This document shows positions 31,566-39,780 of a stretch of DNA of 64,000 nucleotides, in pieces (position 1 is the first letter of the stretch; every line of letters begins with the position of its first letter). Below the pieces are notes generated by a model that made no database searches, was not told where the DNA came from, and saw only the letters and a list, made by a program, of their open reading frames with translations. Made by a program: the position numbers and the translations under genes. This stretch comes from Labilibaculum antarcticum (GTDB lineage Bacteria > Bacteroidota > Bacteroidia > Bacteroidales > Marinifilaceae): assembly GCF_002356295.1 (NCBI RefSeq), contig NZ_AP018042.1:2822361-2886360 (forward strand). The letters run 5' to 3'.

Positions 31566-32162
31566 ATGATTAGAAAAATTAAAACTCAGTTAGCGCTATT
31601 GCTTATGGTGCTTGTATTACCAACTACTTTATTGGCTCAGGAAAATGATCTAAGACTTAATGTTGGAATCCCTTTAGGAACATATGGGAAGTTTGATCAT
31701 AACTTTACAGGAACAAATGAGTCCATTTCTCCTTCCTTTATTATTCAGCTGGAGAAAAATTGGAAGCCTGATTTAAGCATCGGTGCCTATGTTGGCTATG
31801 CAGGACAAAAACATGAGTTTAATTTGGATGAGGTGAAATATAACTACTATCGATTTGGAACGGTACTAACTTATGAATTGAATGCTTGGCTTTCCGAAAT
31901 GAATATTGCTACCGATAATGGTATTGAAATGTATGCGAGCCTAAAAACAGGGCTCTCTTTGGAAAATAGAACGAGTTCGTTTTCTCAGCTGGACGCCGGT
32001 AATATTCAATATATCAGTAATGATACCAGAAATAGGCTATTGTTTGATTTAGGTGTAGTATTGGGAACCCGCTATCATTTTTCAAATCAATTTGGAATTT
32101 TTGCAGAACTAGGTTGGGGAAATGCAGGGTTTTTTACGATAGGAACGACCTTTGCCTTATAA
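31566..32162 (+). CDS. Outer-membrane beta-barrel protein, function unknown
   Basis: The 198-residue protein has a signal peptide ending TTLLAQ (residue 25). The mature protein consists of alternating amphipathic strands, such as SIGAYVGYAGQKHEF, YRFGTVLTYELNAWL and LGVVLGTRYHFSNQFGIF. It ends with a typical barrel C-terminus, WGNAGFFTIGTTFAL. The size suits an 8-stranded OmpX/OmpW-like barrel. No ligand can be inferred. It lies 43 bp before dprA on the same strand and may share its transcript. Confidence 0.8.
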   Translation: MIRKIKTQLALLLMVLVLPTTLLAQENDLRLNVGIPLGTYGKFDHNFTGTNESISPSFIIQLEKNWKPDLSIGAYVGYAGQKHEFNLDEVKYNYYRFGTVLTYELNAWLSEMNIATDNGIEMYASLKTGLSLENRTSSFSQLDAGNIQYISNDTRNRLLFDLGVVLGTRYHFSNQFGIFAELGWGNAGFFTIGTTFAL

Positions 32163-32205
32163 ATATTTTGTAAATTAGACTCTGTTTATTTAATTGGATG
32201 AATGT

Positions 32206-33309
32206 ATGGAGGATATTTATAAAATTGCAATAAGTTTTTTAGATGGGATAGGCCCGGTTAATACTAAAAAAGTAATTGCTTATACTGGCAGTGTTGAGGG
32301 GCTGTTTAAAGAAAAAAAGCAAAATTTGCTTAAAATACCTGGAATTGGAAAATCTTTTATCGATAAATTGGATAGAGAGTCATCGATTCAATTGGCTGAG
32401 GAAGAGCTGAAGTTTATATCTGATAATCATATTAAAGTTAGTTTTTATTTGGAGAAAGATTATCCGCAAAGACTATTGAATTGTGCCGATTCACCATGCA
32501 CACTTTATTATAAAGGGAATACTGATTTTAATGTAGAACGTGCGATTAGTATTGTAGGGACTCGAAATGCCAGTGATTACGGCCGGGAGATTTGTAATAA
32601 GTTGATTCAAGATCTATCCGAAAAAGAAAGTAAGCCTTTAATTATAAGTGGCCTTGCATATGGTGTTGATATCTGTGCACACAAAGCAGCTTTGCGTAAC
32701 CAATTGAAAACTGTTGCAGCAATCGGTCATGGTTTGCATACGATGTACCCCTCACAACATAAAAGATATGCTGAGGAGATAATAAATCAGGGTGCATTAA
32801 TCAGTGAATTTACATCCAAAAGTAAATTTGATCCTAAAAATTTTGTTCGTAGAAATAGAATCATTGCCGGGATGGCAGATGCTACTATTGTTATTGAGTC
32901 GGCGGCAAAAGGTGGTTCTTTGGTGACTGCCGATATTGCGAATTCGTACAATAGAGATGTGTTTGCATTTCCAGGACGGACCTCGGATAAAAGTTCTATC
33001 GGCTGTAATAAATTAATAAAAACCAATCAAGCTCATCTTATCGAGAGTATTTCCGATTTGGAATATATATTAGGATGGGAAAATCAGAGTGAGAAGCCGA
33101 AAAATGTACAGACAAAATTATTTGTAGAGCTTTCGCCCGACGAGGAGGCATTGGTTCAGATACTTAAAGAGGCAGGGAGTGTGGCCATTGATAGGATTAG
33201 TTTTAAAACTTCATTTCCGATGAGTAAAGTGTCAAGTTTACTCCTGAAACTGGAATTTAATGGCGTAATAAAATCACTTCCGGGTAAAATATACAGTTTG
33301 AATACATGA
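32206..33309 (+). CDS. dprA: DNA-processing protein DprA
   Basis: DprA loads RecA on incoming single-stranded DNA during natural transformation. The protein is 367 residues from ATG 32206; an in-frame TTG lies 12 bp upstream. A helix-hairpin-helix-like N-terminus (ISFLDGIGPVNTKKV, then IPGIGKSFIDKL) is followed by the Rossmann-type DprA domain. That domain has SIVGTRNASDYGREIC, SGLAYGVDICAHKAAL, FVRRNRIIAG and ESAAKGGSLVTADIA. A winged-helix C-terminus (about 305-365) completes the family layout. DprA is widespread even in species not known to be competent. Confidence 0.95.
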   Translation: MEDIYKIAISFLDGIGPVNTKKVIAYTGSVEGLFKEKKQNLLKIPGIGKSFIDKLDRESSIQLAEEELKFISDNHIKVSFYLEKDYPQRLLNCADSPCTLYYKGNTDFNVERAISIVGTRNASDYGREICNKLIQDLSEKESKPLIISGLAYGVDICAHKAALRNQLKTVAAIGHGLHTMYPSQHKRYAEEIINQGALISEFTSKSKFDPKNFVRRNRIIAGMADATIVIESAAKGGSLVTADIANSYNRDVFAFPGRTSDKSSIGCNKLIKTNQAHLIESISDLEYILGWENQSEKPKNVQTKLFVELSPDEEALVQILKEAGSVAIDRISFKTSFPMSKVSSLLLKLEFNGVIKSLPGKIYSLNT

Positions 33310-33424
33310 ATTTTGTCACTATTTTATAATTAATGTTGTAAAGCAGAAATTAAACGTCCGCAATGTATTGGTATTCAGTGTTTAGTGATTTACGAAAACG
33401 TTGTAAGAAAAATTACGAATTTAA

Positions 33425-33454
33425 TTTGTGATTATGAAAAAATATATACTTTTG
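33425..33454 (+). promoter_or_regulatory. Predicted promoter of gdhA
   Basis: A -33 box TTTG (33425-33428) and a -7 box TACTTTTG (33447-33454) are 18 bp apart, matching the Bacteroidota consensus TTTG / TAnnTTTG exactly. The start codon is 60 bp downstream. Confidence 0.7.
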
Positions 33455-33514
33455 AACCAAGAACTAATATATTTAAACAACACAATCTAATTTAATTTCA
33501 TAACATAGTTTGGC

Positions 33515-34849
33515 ATGGAAGCAAAGATTAATGAATTCATGGAAGGCCTTAAGGCCAAAACTCCTGGAGAAGTAGAATTTCATCAGGCAGTTCAAGAAGT
33601 AGTCGAAACAGTTTGGGATACTTATGATGCAAATCCTAAGTACAAAGCTGCTAAGATTCTTGATAAAATGTGTGAGCCGGAACGTACAATTATGTTTCGC
33701 GTACCATGGATCAATGATAATGGTGAAGTTGAAATCAATCGCGGATACCGTGTTGAATTCAATAGTGCAATTGGACCCTATAAAGGTGGATTACGTTTTC
33801 ACCCGTCGGTTACTCTAAGTGCATTGAAATTTTTAGGATTTGAACAAACTTTCAAAAACTCGTTAACCACATTGCCAATGGGTGGTGGTAAAGGAGGTTC
33901 CGATTTCAACGCTAAAGGAAGATCTGACAATGAAATTATGCGTTTCTGTCAAAGTTTCATGACTGAGCTTTGTAGACACATTGGTCCTAATACTGATGTC
34001 CCAGCTGGTGATATCGGAGTGGGTGGTCGCGAGATTGGATATTTATTCGGACAGTACAAGAGAATTCGTAATGAATTTGTTGGTGTATTGACTGGTAAAG
34101 GTCTTGAGTTTGGTGGATCATTAATTCGTCCTGAAGCAACTGGTTTTGGTGCTGTTTATTTCGCTCAACATATGTTGGCTGAAAACAACGAAAGCCTTAA
34201 AGGAAAAACTGTTGCTCTTTCTGGATTCGGTAATGTAACTTGGGGTGCTGCTCTTAAATTAGTAGAGTTAGGTGCTAAAGTTGTTACTATCTCTGGTCCT
34301 GATGGATATGTGTACGATAAAGAAGGATTAAATGCAGAGAAGATCGATTACTTGTTGGATCTTCGTGCTTCGAACAACGATGTTGTTGCTCCTTATGCAG
34401 ATAAATTTGGTGCAGTATTTTTCCCAGGTAAGAAACCTTGGGAAGCAAAAGTGGATCTTGCATTCCCTTGTGCAATTCAAAATGAATTGAATTTGGAAGA
34501 TGCTGAGTTGTTGATTAGCAACGGATGTAAGTATGTTGTTGAAACATCAAACATGGGCTGTACTGCTGATGCTTGCAACTACCTTGTAGTTAATGCAGTG
34601 TTCGCTCCTGGTAAAGCTGCGAATGCAGGTGGAGTTGCTGTTTCTGGATTAGAAATGTCACAAAACTCTATGCGTTTTAATTGGTCTACCGAAGAGGTCG
34701 ATGAGAAGTTAGGGCGTATCATGAAAGATATTCATGACACTTGTGTTAAATTCGGTACTGAAAATGGACACATCAACTACATTAAAGGTGCTAATATTGG
34801 TGGTTTTGTAAAAATTGCCGAAGCAATGCTCGCACAAGGTTGCGTATAA
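33515..34849 (+). CDS. gdhA: Glutamate dehydrogenase (NADP type)
   Basis: The enzyme makes glutamate from 2-oxoglutarate and ammonia. The 444-residue length is that of the hexameric small GDH. Substrate-site motifs are YKGGLRFHPSV and LPMGGGKGGSDF, which includes the catalytic Lys, followed by DVPAGDIGVGGREIGYLFG. The Rossmann motif SGFGNVTWGAA starts the coenzyme domain. NADP preference is inferred from overall similarity to anabolic GdhA. It is a single gene with a clear promoter and terminator. Confidence 0.97.
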   Translation: MEAKINEFMEGLKAKTPGEVEFHQAVQEVVETVWDTYDANPKYKAAKILDKMCEPERTIMFRVPWINDNGEVEINRGYRVEFNSAIGPYKGGLRFHPSVTLSALKFLGFEQTFKNSLTTLPMGGGKGGSDFNAKGRSDNEIMRFCQSFMTELCRHIGPNTDVPAGDIGVGGREIGYLFGQYKRIRNEFVGVLTGKGLEFGGSLIRPEATGFGAVYFAQHMLAENNESLKGKTVALSGFGNVTWGAALKLVELGAKVVTISGPDGYVYDKEGLNAEKIDYLLDLRASNNDVVAPYADKFGAVFFPGKKPWEAKVDLAFPCAIQNELNLEDAELLISNGCKYVVETSNMGCTADACNYLVVNAVFAPGKAANAGGVAVSGLEMSQNSMRFNWSTEEVDEKLGRIMKDIHDTCVKFGTENGHINYIKGANIGGFVKIAEAMLAQGCV

Positions 34850-34870
34850 AAATCACATTGCCTGATATAT

Positions 34871-34898
34871 AAAAAGCCGGCTAAGCCGGCTTTTTTTA
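34871..34898 (+). terminator. Intrinsic terminator of gdhA
   Basis: AAAAGCCGGC and GCCGGCTTTT form a 10-bp stem around TAA, followed by a T-run, 22 bp after the stop codon. Confidence 0.95.
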
Positions 34899-34920
34899 AT
34901 TGATATTTACTCACTATTAT

Positions 34921-34952
34921 TTTGGCAGGTGTTCACTGTTTATATATGTTTG
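34921..34952 (+). promoter_or_regulatory. Predicted promoter of tatD-ansA
   Basis: TTTG (34921-34924) and TATGTTTG (34945-34952) are 20 bp apart and match the Bacteroidota promoter consensus. The tatD start codon is 17 bp downstream of the -7 box, so the leader is very short. Confidence 0.7.
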
Positions 34953-34969
34953 CAGAAAAGTAGAGAATT

Positions 34970-35737
34970 ATGAAATTGATTGATACTCATTCCCATATAT
35001 ATTCAGATGAATTTAAAGATGATATTGAAGAAATTATCTCAAATTGTAAGAATGTAAATATTCAAAAAATTCTTCTTCCAAACATTGATTCGGAATCTAT
35101 TCCAAAAATGAATCGTTTAGTTCAAGCTTTTCCTGAGATGTGTGTGCCAATGATGGGACTTCATCCAACTTCAGTTAAGGAAAACTATCAGGAGGAATTG
35201 GAGAATTGTAAAGAATGGCTTGCAAAAAACAAGTATTGTGCTGTTGGAGAGATTGGAATTGATTTGTATTGGGACAAAACATTTATTAAGGAACAGCAAA
35301 TTGTTTTTGATACTCAAATTAATTGGGCTCTTGAAAAAGAACTTCCAATTGTAATTCATGCCAGAGATTCTTTTAATGAAATTTTTGAAATTCTGGAAGC
35401 CTATCGAAGTCGTAATCTGAAAGGTGTATTTCATAGCTTTACAGGAAATGTAGAGCAAGCTAATAAAGCAATTGATTTAGGATTTCTTTTAGGCATTAAT
35501 GGGATTGTGACATTTAAGAATGCCGGACTTGATAAAACAATCGAAACGATAAGCTTGGATAAATTGGTTTTGGAAACTGATGCACCTTATTTAGCACCGG
35601 TACCAAAGAGGGGAAAAAGAAACGAGAGTTCTTATTTAATTCATATAGCCAATAAATTAGCGGAAATTTACCAAGTAAGTCTTAGTGAAGTCGCCAAAAA
35701 AACAACCGCTAACGCTGAAAAATTATTCAACATTTAA
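34970..35737 (+). CDS. tatD: TatD-family metal-dependent deoxyribonuclease
   Basis: TatD enzymes are metal-dependent nucleases of the amidohydrolase-like TIM-barrel class. The 255-residue protein carries the metal-binding start DTHSHIYSDEF (residues 4-14). GLHPTSV, GEIGIDLYWDKT, PIVIHARDSF and ETDAPYLAPVPKRGKRNE supply the other family ligands. The last segment is the TatD signature near the C-terminus. It is transcribed with the asparaginase gene 15 bp downstream. Confidence 0.95.
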   Translation: MKLIDTHSHIYSDEFKDDIEEIISNCKNVNIQKILLPNIDSESIPKMNRLVQAFPEMCVPMMGLHPTSVKENYQEELENCKEWLAKNKYCAVGEIGIDLYWDKTFIKEQQIVFDTQINWALEKELPIVIHARDSFNEIFEILEAYRSRNLKGVFHSFTGNVEQANKAIDLGFLLGINGIVTFKNAGLDKTIETISLDKLVLETDAPYLAPVPKRGKRNESSYLIHIANKLAEIYQVSLSEVAKKTTANAEKLFNI

Positions 35738-35752
35738 TTGAGAGGATCTGAA

Positions 35753-36787
35753 ATGGGAAAGAAGCAAACTTCTATTTTGATTATATATACCGGAGGAACA
35801 ATTGGTATGGTGAACGATCCTGAAACTGGTTCGTTAAAACCATTTGATTTTGCTCATATCCTAAAACAAGTTCCTGAATTGAAGGAGTTTGGATTCAATT
35901 TGGAATCGATAGCTTTTGATCCGCTGATTGACTCTTCAAATTTGAACCCTGAAGTTTGGATAAAAATCGTTGAGATAATTAAGGATAATTATAAAAAATT
36001 TGATGGTTTTGTTGTATTGCATGGTACAGATACCATGTCTTACACAGCTTCAGCTTTGAGCTTCATGTTGGATAATTTACAAAAGCCTGTTATTCTCACC
36101 GGATCTCAATTGCCAATTGGTACATTACGAACCGATGGTAAAGAGAATCTGATTACAGCTATTGAAATTGCGGCAGCTTATCAAAACGGACAAGCGATGG
36201 TGCCTGAGGTTTGTGTTGTATTCGAGAATAGGCTTTTCCGTGGAAATAGAACCACAAAGCACAATGCGGAGCATTTTAATGCATTCTATTCATATAATTA
36301 TCCTGATTTGGCGAAGATTGGTATTCATATCAATTATAATTATTCAGCAATTCATTACCCCAGTCAACCTGCAGAATTAGAGATATCAACATCTTTGGAT
36401 TATAATATTGCTATTTTAAAGATATTTCCTGGTATTAATAAAACTGTGATTGATTCTATTTTAAATAGCAAAGGATTGAAAGCAGTAATAATGGAAACCT
36501 ACGGTGCAGGAAATGCACCAACAGAGAAGTGGTTCATTGATTCTATAAAAGCGGCTATTGAAAAAGGAATAATAGTATATAATATTACCCAATGCGCTGC
36601 AGGCAGTGTTGAAATGGGTTTGTATGAAACTAGTATTGAGTTATTACGAGCTGGCGTAGTTAGTGGAAGGGATATGACTACAGAGGCCGCAGTTACCAAA
36701 CTTATGTATGTGCTGGGGAAAAACCTAAATACAGAACAAATCAAATTCCTTTTAAATAAATCTTTGAAAGGCGAATTAAGCCAATAG
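35753..36787 (+). CDS. ansA: Type I (cytoplasmic) L-asparaginase
   Basis: Asparaginase hydrolyses asparagine to aspartate and ammonia. The protein is 344 residues from ATG 35753; a TTG five codons earlier is the longer alternative. Both family threonine motifs are present, YTGGTIGMV (first catalytic Thr) and VVLHGTDTMSYTASAL (second Thr with Asp). No signal peptide is seen, consistent with the low-affinity cytoplasmic type. It follows tatD by 15 bp in the same unit. Confidence 0.94.
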   Translation: MGKKQTSILIIYTGGTIGMVNDPETGSLKPFDFAHILKQVPELKEFGFNLESIAFDPLIDSSNLNPEVWIKIVEIIKDNYKKFDGFVVLHGTDTMSYTASALSFMLDNLQKPVILTGSQLPIGTLRTDGKENLITAIEIAAAYQNGQAMVPEVCVVFENRLFRGNRTTKHNAEHFNAFYSYNYPDLAKIGIHINYNYSAIHYPSQPAELEISTSLDYNIAILKIFPGINKTVIDSILNSKGLKAVIMETYGAGNAPTEKWFIDSIKAAIEKGIIVYNITQCAAGSVEMGLYETSIELLRAGVVSGRDMTTEAAVTKLMYVLGKNLNTEQIKFLLNKSLKGELSQ

Positions 36788-36931
36788 TTTATTTGTTTTT
36801 CACATTTTTTTTGTAATTTGGTGCACTGTTTAGTGCCTTCTGCATTACATAAGATTTAATTCATGATCAACATGGAAAACAGGTGTGGAAAGACTTTATT
36901 TATTGAAAATAATATTTAACTAAGTAATTAG

Positions 36932-36962
36932 TTGATTTAGAGATCGCAATCGTTTAATTTTG
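36932..36962 (+). promoter_or_regulatory. Predicted promoter of the exbB-exbD operon
   Basis: TTG (36932-36934) and TAATTTTG (36955-36962) are 20 bp apart. The -7 box is an exact fit to TAnnTTTG and lies 39 bp before the exbB start. Confidence 0.65.
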
Positions 36963-37001
36963 TAAAAATAATTTCGTTAATTAAAATTTGAAAAACAGAC
37001 T

Positions 37002-37823
37002 ATGAAAAAGTTATTTGCATTTATAGCAGTTATCGGGATGCTAAGCTTAGGAGCGTCAACAAACGTATTTGCTCAGGATGAGACCGCAGAACAAGCTACC
37101 GTAGATACAACGCAAGTTGCAGAAGAGGTTGCTGAAGAAGTTGTAACAGAGGCAACTCCAGTAATGGAAGAGGAAGTAATTGAAAGTACTTCTTTCCATA
37201 AAGTTGTAAAAAAGCAGTTCATCCAAGGTGGTGCAATGTTTATGAGTTTTGTATTGTTAGCACTTATTTTAGGTTTGGCTCTTTCTATTGAAAGAATCAT
37301 TTACTTAAATATGTCTACAACTAATACTAAGAAATTATTCGAAAATCTTGAGGATGCGTTGAATAACGGTGGTGTTGAGGCAGCAAAAGAAGTTTGTCGA
37401 AATACTCGTGGTCCAATTGCCAGTATTTTCTACCAAGGGCTTGATCGTATCGATGAAGGTATTGAAGTAGTTGAGAAATCAGTTATTTCTTACGGATCTG
37501 TTCAAATGGGTCTTTTAGAAAAAGGTCTTTCTTGGATTGGTTTGATGATTGGTCTTGCTCCTATGTTAGGATTTATGGGAACTGTAATTGGTATGATCGA
37601 TGCTTTCGATTCTATCCAGTCTATGGGTACTATTTCTCCAGCAGCTGTAGCGGGTGGTATTAAAGTTGCTTTGATTACAACTGTATCTGGTTTGATCGTT
37701 GCTATGATCCTTCAGGTATTTTATAACTACTGTACTGCAAAAATTGATAGTATTGTAAATAATATGGAAGATGCTTCTATCACTCTTCTTGATATCCTAG
37801 TGAAATACAACTTAAAAAAATAA
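37002..37823 (+). CDS. exbB: MotA/TolQ/ExbB-family proton channel protein
   Basis: ExbB forms the pentameric inner-membrane proton channel that energises TonB. The 273-residue protein has a signal-peptide-like N-terminal segment ending FAQDE (residue 27). A very acidic linker (about 25-65, rich in Glu, Val and Thr) follows. Three membrane helices are at about 75-97, 175-200 and 215-240. The ExbB core motif GLAPMLGFMGTVIGMI is intact, as is AAVAGGIKVALITTVSGL. The extra acidic periplasmic arm is longer than in E. coli ExbB. It heads an operon with a small membrane protein and two ExbD genes. Confidence 0.93.
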   Translation: MKKLFAFIAVIGMLSLGASTNVFAQDETAEQATVDTTQVAEEVAEEVVTEATPVMEEEVIESTSFHKVVKKQFIQGGAMFMSFVLLALILGLALSIERIIYLNMSTTNTKKLFENLEDALNNGGVEAAKEVCRNTRGPIASIFYQGLDRIDEGIEVVEKSVISYGSVQMGLLEKGLSWIGLMIGLAPMLGFMGTVIGMIDAFDSIQSMGTISPAAVAGGIKVALITTVSGLIVAMILQVFYNYCTAKIDSIVNNMEDASITLLDILVKYNLKK

Positions 37824-37832
37824 TTGTAGACT

Positions 37833-38282
37833 ATGTCAAATACATTGAGTAAATATTTAAATATTCTTACCTATGTAATGATTGGTCTAACAGCTATTTT
37901 TGTTGCCATGTTTTACTTAGGCGGAGATGTGCCAGATCAGGCATATGATACCCCAGTTTATACTGATGTTTTAATATATTGGGCGAATGCTTTGTTATAT
38001 GTTTGTGCTGGATTGTCACTTCTTTTCCCTATTATTCAGTTAGTATCTAACCCAAAAGGAGCTGTTAAAGGTTTGGCTGGATTAGTTGGATTGGGTTTAA
38101 TTGTCCTTCTTGCTTATTCATTATCAGACGGAACTTTGTTAGATCTTCCTGGTTATACTGGTGATGATAACACTCCTGGAGCATTACAATTTGCAGATAC
38201 TGTATTGTACACCATGTATATTTTAGGTGTAGGAACAGTTCTTTCGATTGTGGTAACTGAAGTTTTAAGAACAGTACGTTAA
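37833..38282 (+). CDS. Small integral-membrane protein of the ExbB/ExbD operon, function unknown
   Basis: The 149-residue protein has about four hydrophobic segments (12-32, 48-70, 80-100, 120-145) and little else. Examples are YVMIGLTAIFVAMFYLGG and GLAGLVGLGLIVLLAYSL. A periplasmic or cytoplasmic loop is rich in Asp and Gly (PGYTGDDNTPGAL). I do not know a named family. It starts 9 bp after exbB and lies 41 bp before the first exbD, so it is probably part of, or an assembly factor for, this TonB motor. Confidence 0.8.
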   Translation: MSNTLSKYLNILTYVMIGLTAIFVAMFYLGGDVPDQAYDTPVYTDVLIYWANALLYVCAGLSLLFPIIQLVSNPKGAVKGLAGLVGLGLIVLLAYSLSDGTLLDLPGYTGDDNTPGALQFADTVLYTMYILGVGTVLSIVVTEVLRTVR

Positions 38283-38323
38283 GAATTTGATCTGAACTTT
38301 GTTCAGATCGTAATAACTTTATT

Positions 38324-38902
38324 ATGGCAAGGAAAAAAACACCAGCAATTAATTCGAGTTCGATGGCCGATATTGCATTCTTGTTGTTAATTTTCTTTCT
38401 GGTTTCAACTACAATGGACATTGATACAGGTATCTATAAAAAGTTACCTCCAATTCCAGAACAGTTACCAGATGAAGCACCAAAAGTTAAACAACGTAAT
38501 GTTTTAGCTATTTTGGTTAACCGCAACGATGACTTATTGGTTAATGGAGAGATTCTTGACATTTCACAATTGCGTGAGAAAACTAAAGAATTTATCTTGA
38601 ACCCATTAAATAATAAAAATTTACCAGAGAAAAAAGTTACTGTAATTCCATTTTTTGGAGATGTATTGGTTTCTAAAGGATTAGTTTCACTGCAAAATGA
38701 TCGCGGAACTAGTTACGAAATGTACATTAAAGTACAGGACGAACTTGCTGCTGCTTCTCGTGAATTAAAAGATGAGAAGGCAATGCAAAAGTGGAACATG
38801 AAATATGCAGATTTGGACCAAGAGCAGCAGGATGCTGTGAGAGATTACGTTCCTATGCAGATTTCTGAAGCTGAACCTAAAAATATAGGAGGGAACAAGT
38901 AA
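38324..38902 (+). CDS. exbD: ExbD/TolR-family biopolymer transport protein (first copy)
   Basis: ExbD pairs with ExbB in the TonB motor. The 192-residue protein starts with a basic stretch (MARKKTPAINSSS) and one membrane helix (about 17-35). The helix contains the functionally required Asp in the family pattern SMADIAFLLLIFFLVSTTM (Asp18). A periplasmic domain follows. It is longer than E. coli ExbD (about 141), with an extra C-terminal helix rich in Lys, Glu and Gln. Its stop overlaps the next exbD start (TAATG). Confidence 0.93.
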   Translation: MARKKTPAINSSSMADIAFLLLIFFLVSTTMDIDTGIYKKLPPIPEQLPDEAPKVKQRNVLAILVNRNDDLLVNGEILDISQLREKTKEFILNPLNNKNLPEKKVTVIPFFGDVLVSKGLVSLQNDRGTSYEMYIKVQDELAAASRELKDEKAMQKWNMKYADLDQEQQDAVRDYVPMQISEAEPKNIGGNK

Positions 38903-39369
38903 TGGGAAAATTTAAAAAAGGAGGTTCTAAGGAACTTCCAGAAATTTCGACAGCATCTCTTCCTGATATCGTATTCATGCTTTTATTTTTCTTCATGGTT
39001 AGTACAACTATGCGTGAAGTGGAGCTGAATGTTGATGTTATGGTTCCAACGGCAAAAGAAATTGTTAAATTGGAAAAAAAGGATCTTGTAAGTAATATCT
39101 ATGTAGGTGTTCCAATGAGACAGTTTGCAAAAACTATGGGTACAGAGCCTCAAATTCAATTGAACGATCAGTTTGCTTCGGTTGATGAAATTCAAGCTTT
39201 CATTTCTACGGAAAGAGAAGCGAGAAAAGAGGAATTGCGAAACAAGTTGACTACCTCTCTTAAGGTTGATCAATATACCAAAATGGGTATTATTATCGAT
39301 ATTAAGCAGGAGCTTAGAAAAGCTAGTTCGTTAAAACTGAACTATTCTACACGTGAAACAGCGGAATAA
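38902..39369 (+). CDS. exbD: ExbD/TolR-family biopolymer transport protein (second copy)
   Basis: The 155-residue protein has one membrane helix with the ExbD Asp in SLPDIVFMLLFFFMVSTTM (about 17-35), preceded by a basic start (MGKFKKGGSKELPEIS). The periplasmic domain contains NIYVGVPMRQ and ends with a strand-rich tail. It overlaps the first exbD by one base, implying translational coupling and probably a mixed ExbD complex. Two different exbD genes after exbB are common in Bacteroidota. A strong terminator follows. Confidence 0.93.
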   Translation: MGKFKKGGSKELPEISTASLPDIVFMLLFFFMVSTTMREVELNVDVMVPTAKEIVKLEKKDLVSNIYVGVPMRQFAKTMGTEPQIQLNDQFASVDEIQAFISTEREARKEELRNKLTTSLKVDQYTKMGIIIDIKQELRKASSLKLNYSTRETAE

Positions 39370-39390
39370 TATTCCAAGTTTATACATATT

Positions 39391-39421
39391 AAAAAGGAGT
39401 CCATTTGGACTCCTTTTTTTT
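39391..39421 (+). terminator. Intrinsic terminator of the exbB-exbD operon
   Basis: AAAAGGAGTCCA and TGGACTCCTTTT form a 12-bp stem with a two-base loop, followed by a T-run. Confidence 0.95.
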
Positions 39422-39691
39422 GTGCCTTATTTTCCCTTGCAATAAGTGTAGTGGAGCTTGAAATACCGGATTAGTATGATTACTGTTTCTGAAAAATATG
39501 ATTCTGTTATCTGTGCGATACAGGTCGAGGAAGAATATGAGGAGGATACGATAAGTTATCCTCTAATATAGTTTGATGATTATTGTAATTTAGGGAGAAT
39601 TGACTCTTGCTTGTTTTCTTGTTGATAGTATCTACCCTTTACCTAGTTGGGTATAGTAGGAGTGTTACAAATGATTCTCCAAAATTTAAAC

Positions 39692-39761
39692 GGGGTAAAA
39701 TAATGTAAGCACATGGTAAATTTCAAGAATATCATCCCAGTACATTTCTCTTTCTTTGTTA
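39692..39761 (+). promoter_or_regulatory. Operator and promoter of the symporter/anhydrosugar operon (copy 1)
   Basis: Starting at 39692, GGGGTAAAATAATGTAA is followed by GGTAAAT; the two GGTAAA half-sites start exactly 21 bp apart, with a weaker TGTAA between them. TTCTTTGTTA (39752-39761) lies 60 bp downstream of the site start and probably marks the promoter. The same arrangement occurs before the operons at 52189 and 57447. The start codon of the symporter gene is 20 bp further on. Confidence 0.75.
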
Positions 39762-39780
39762 TAAATAAAAAGTATATATT

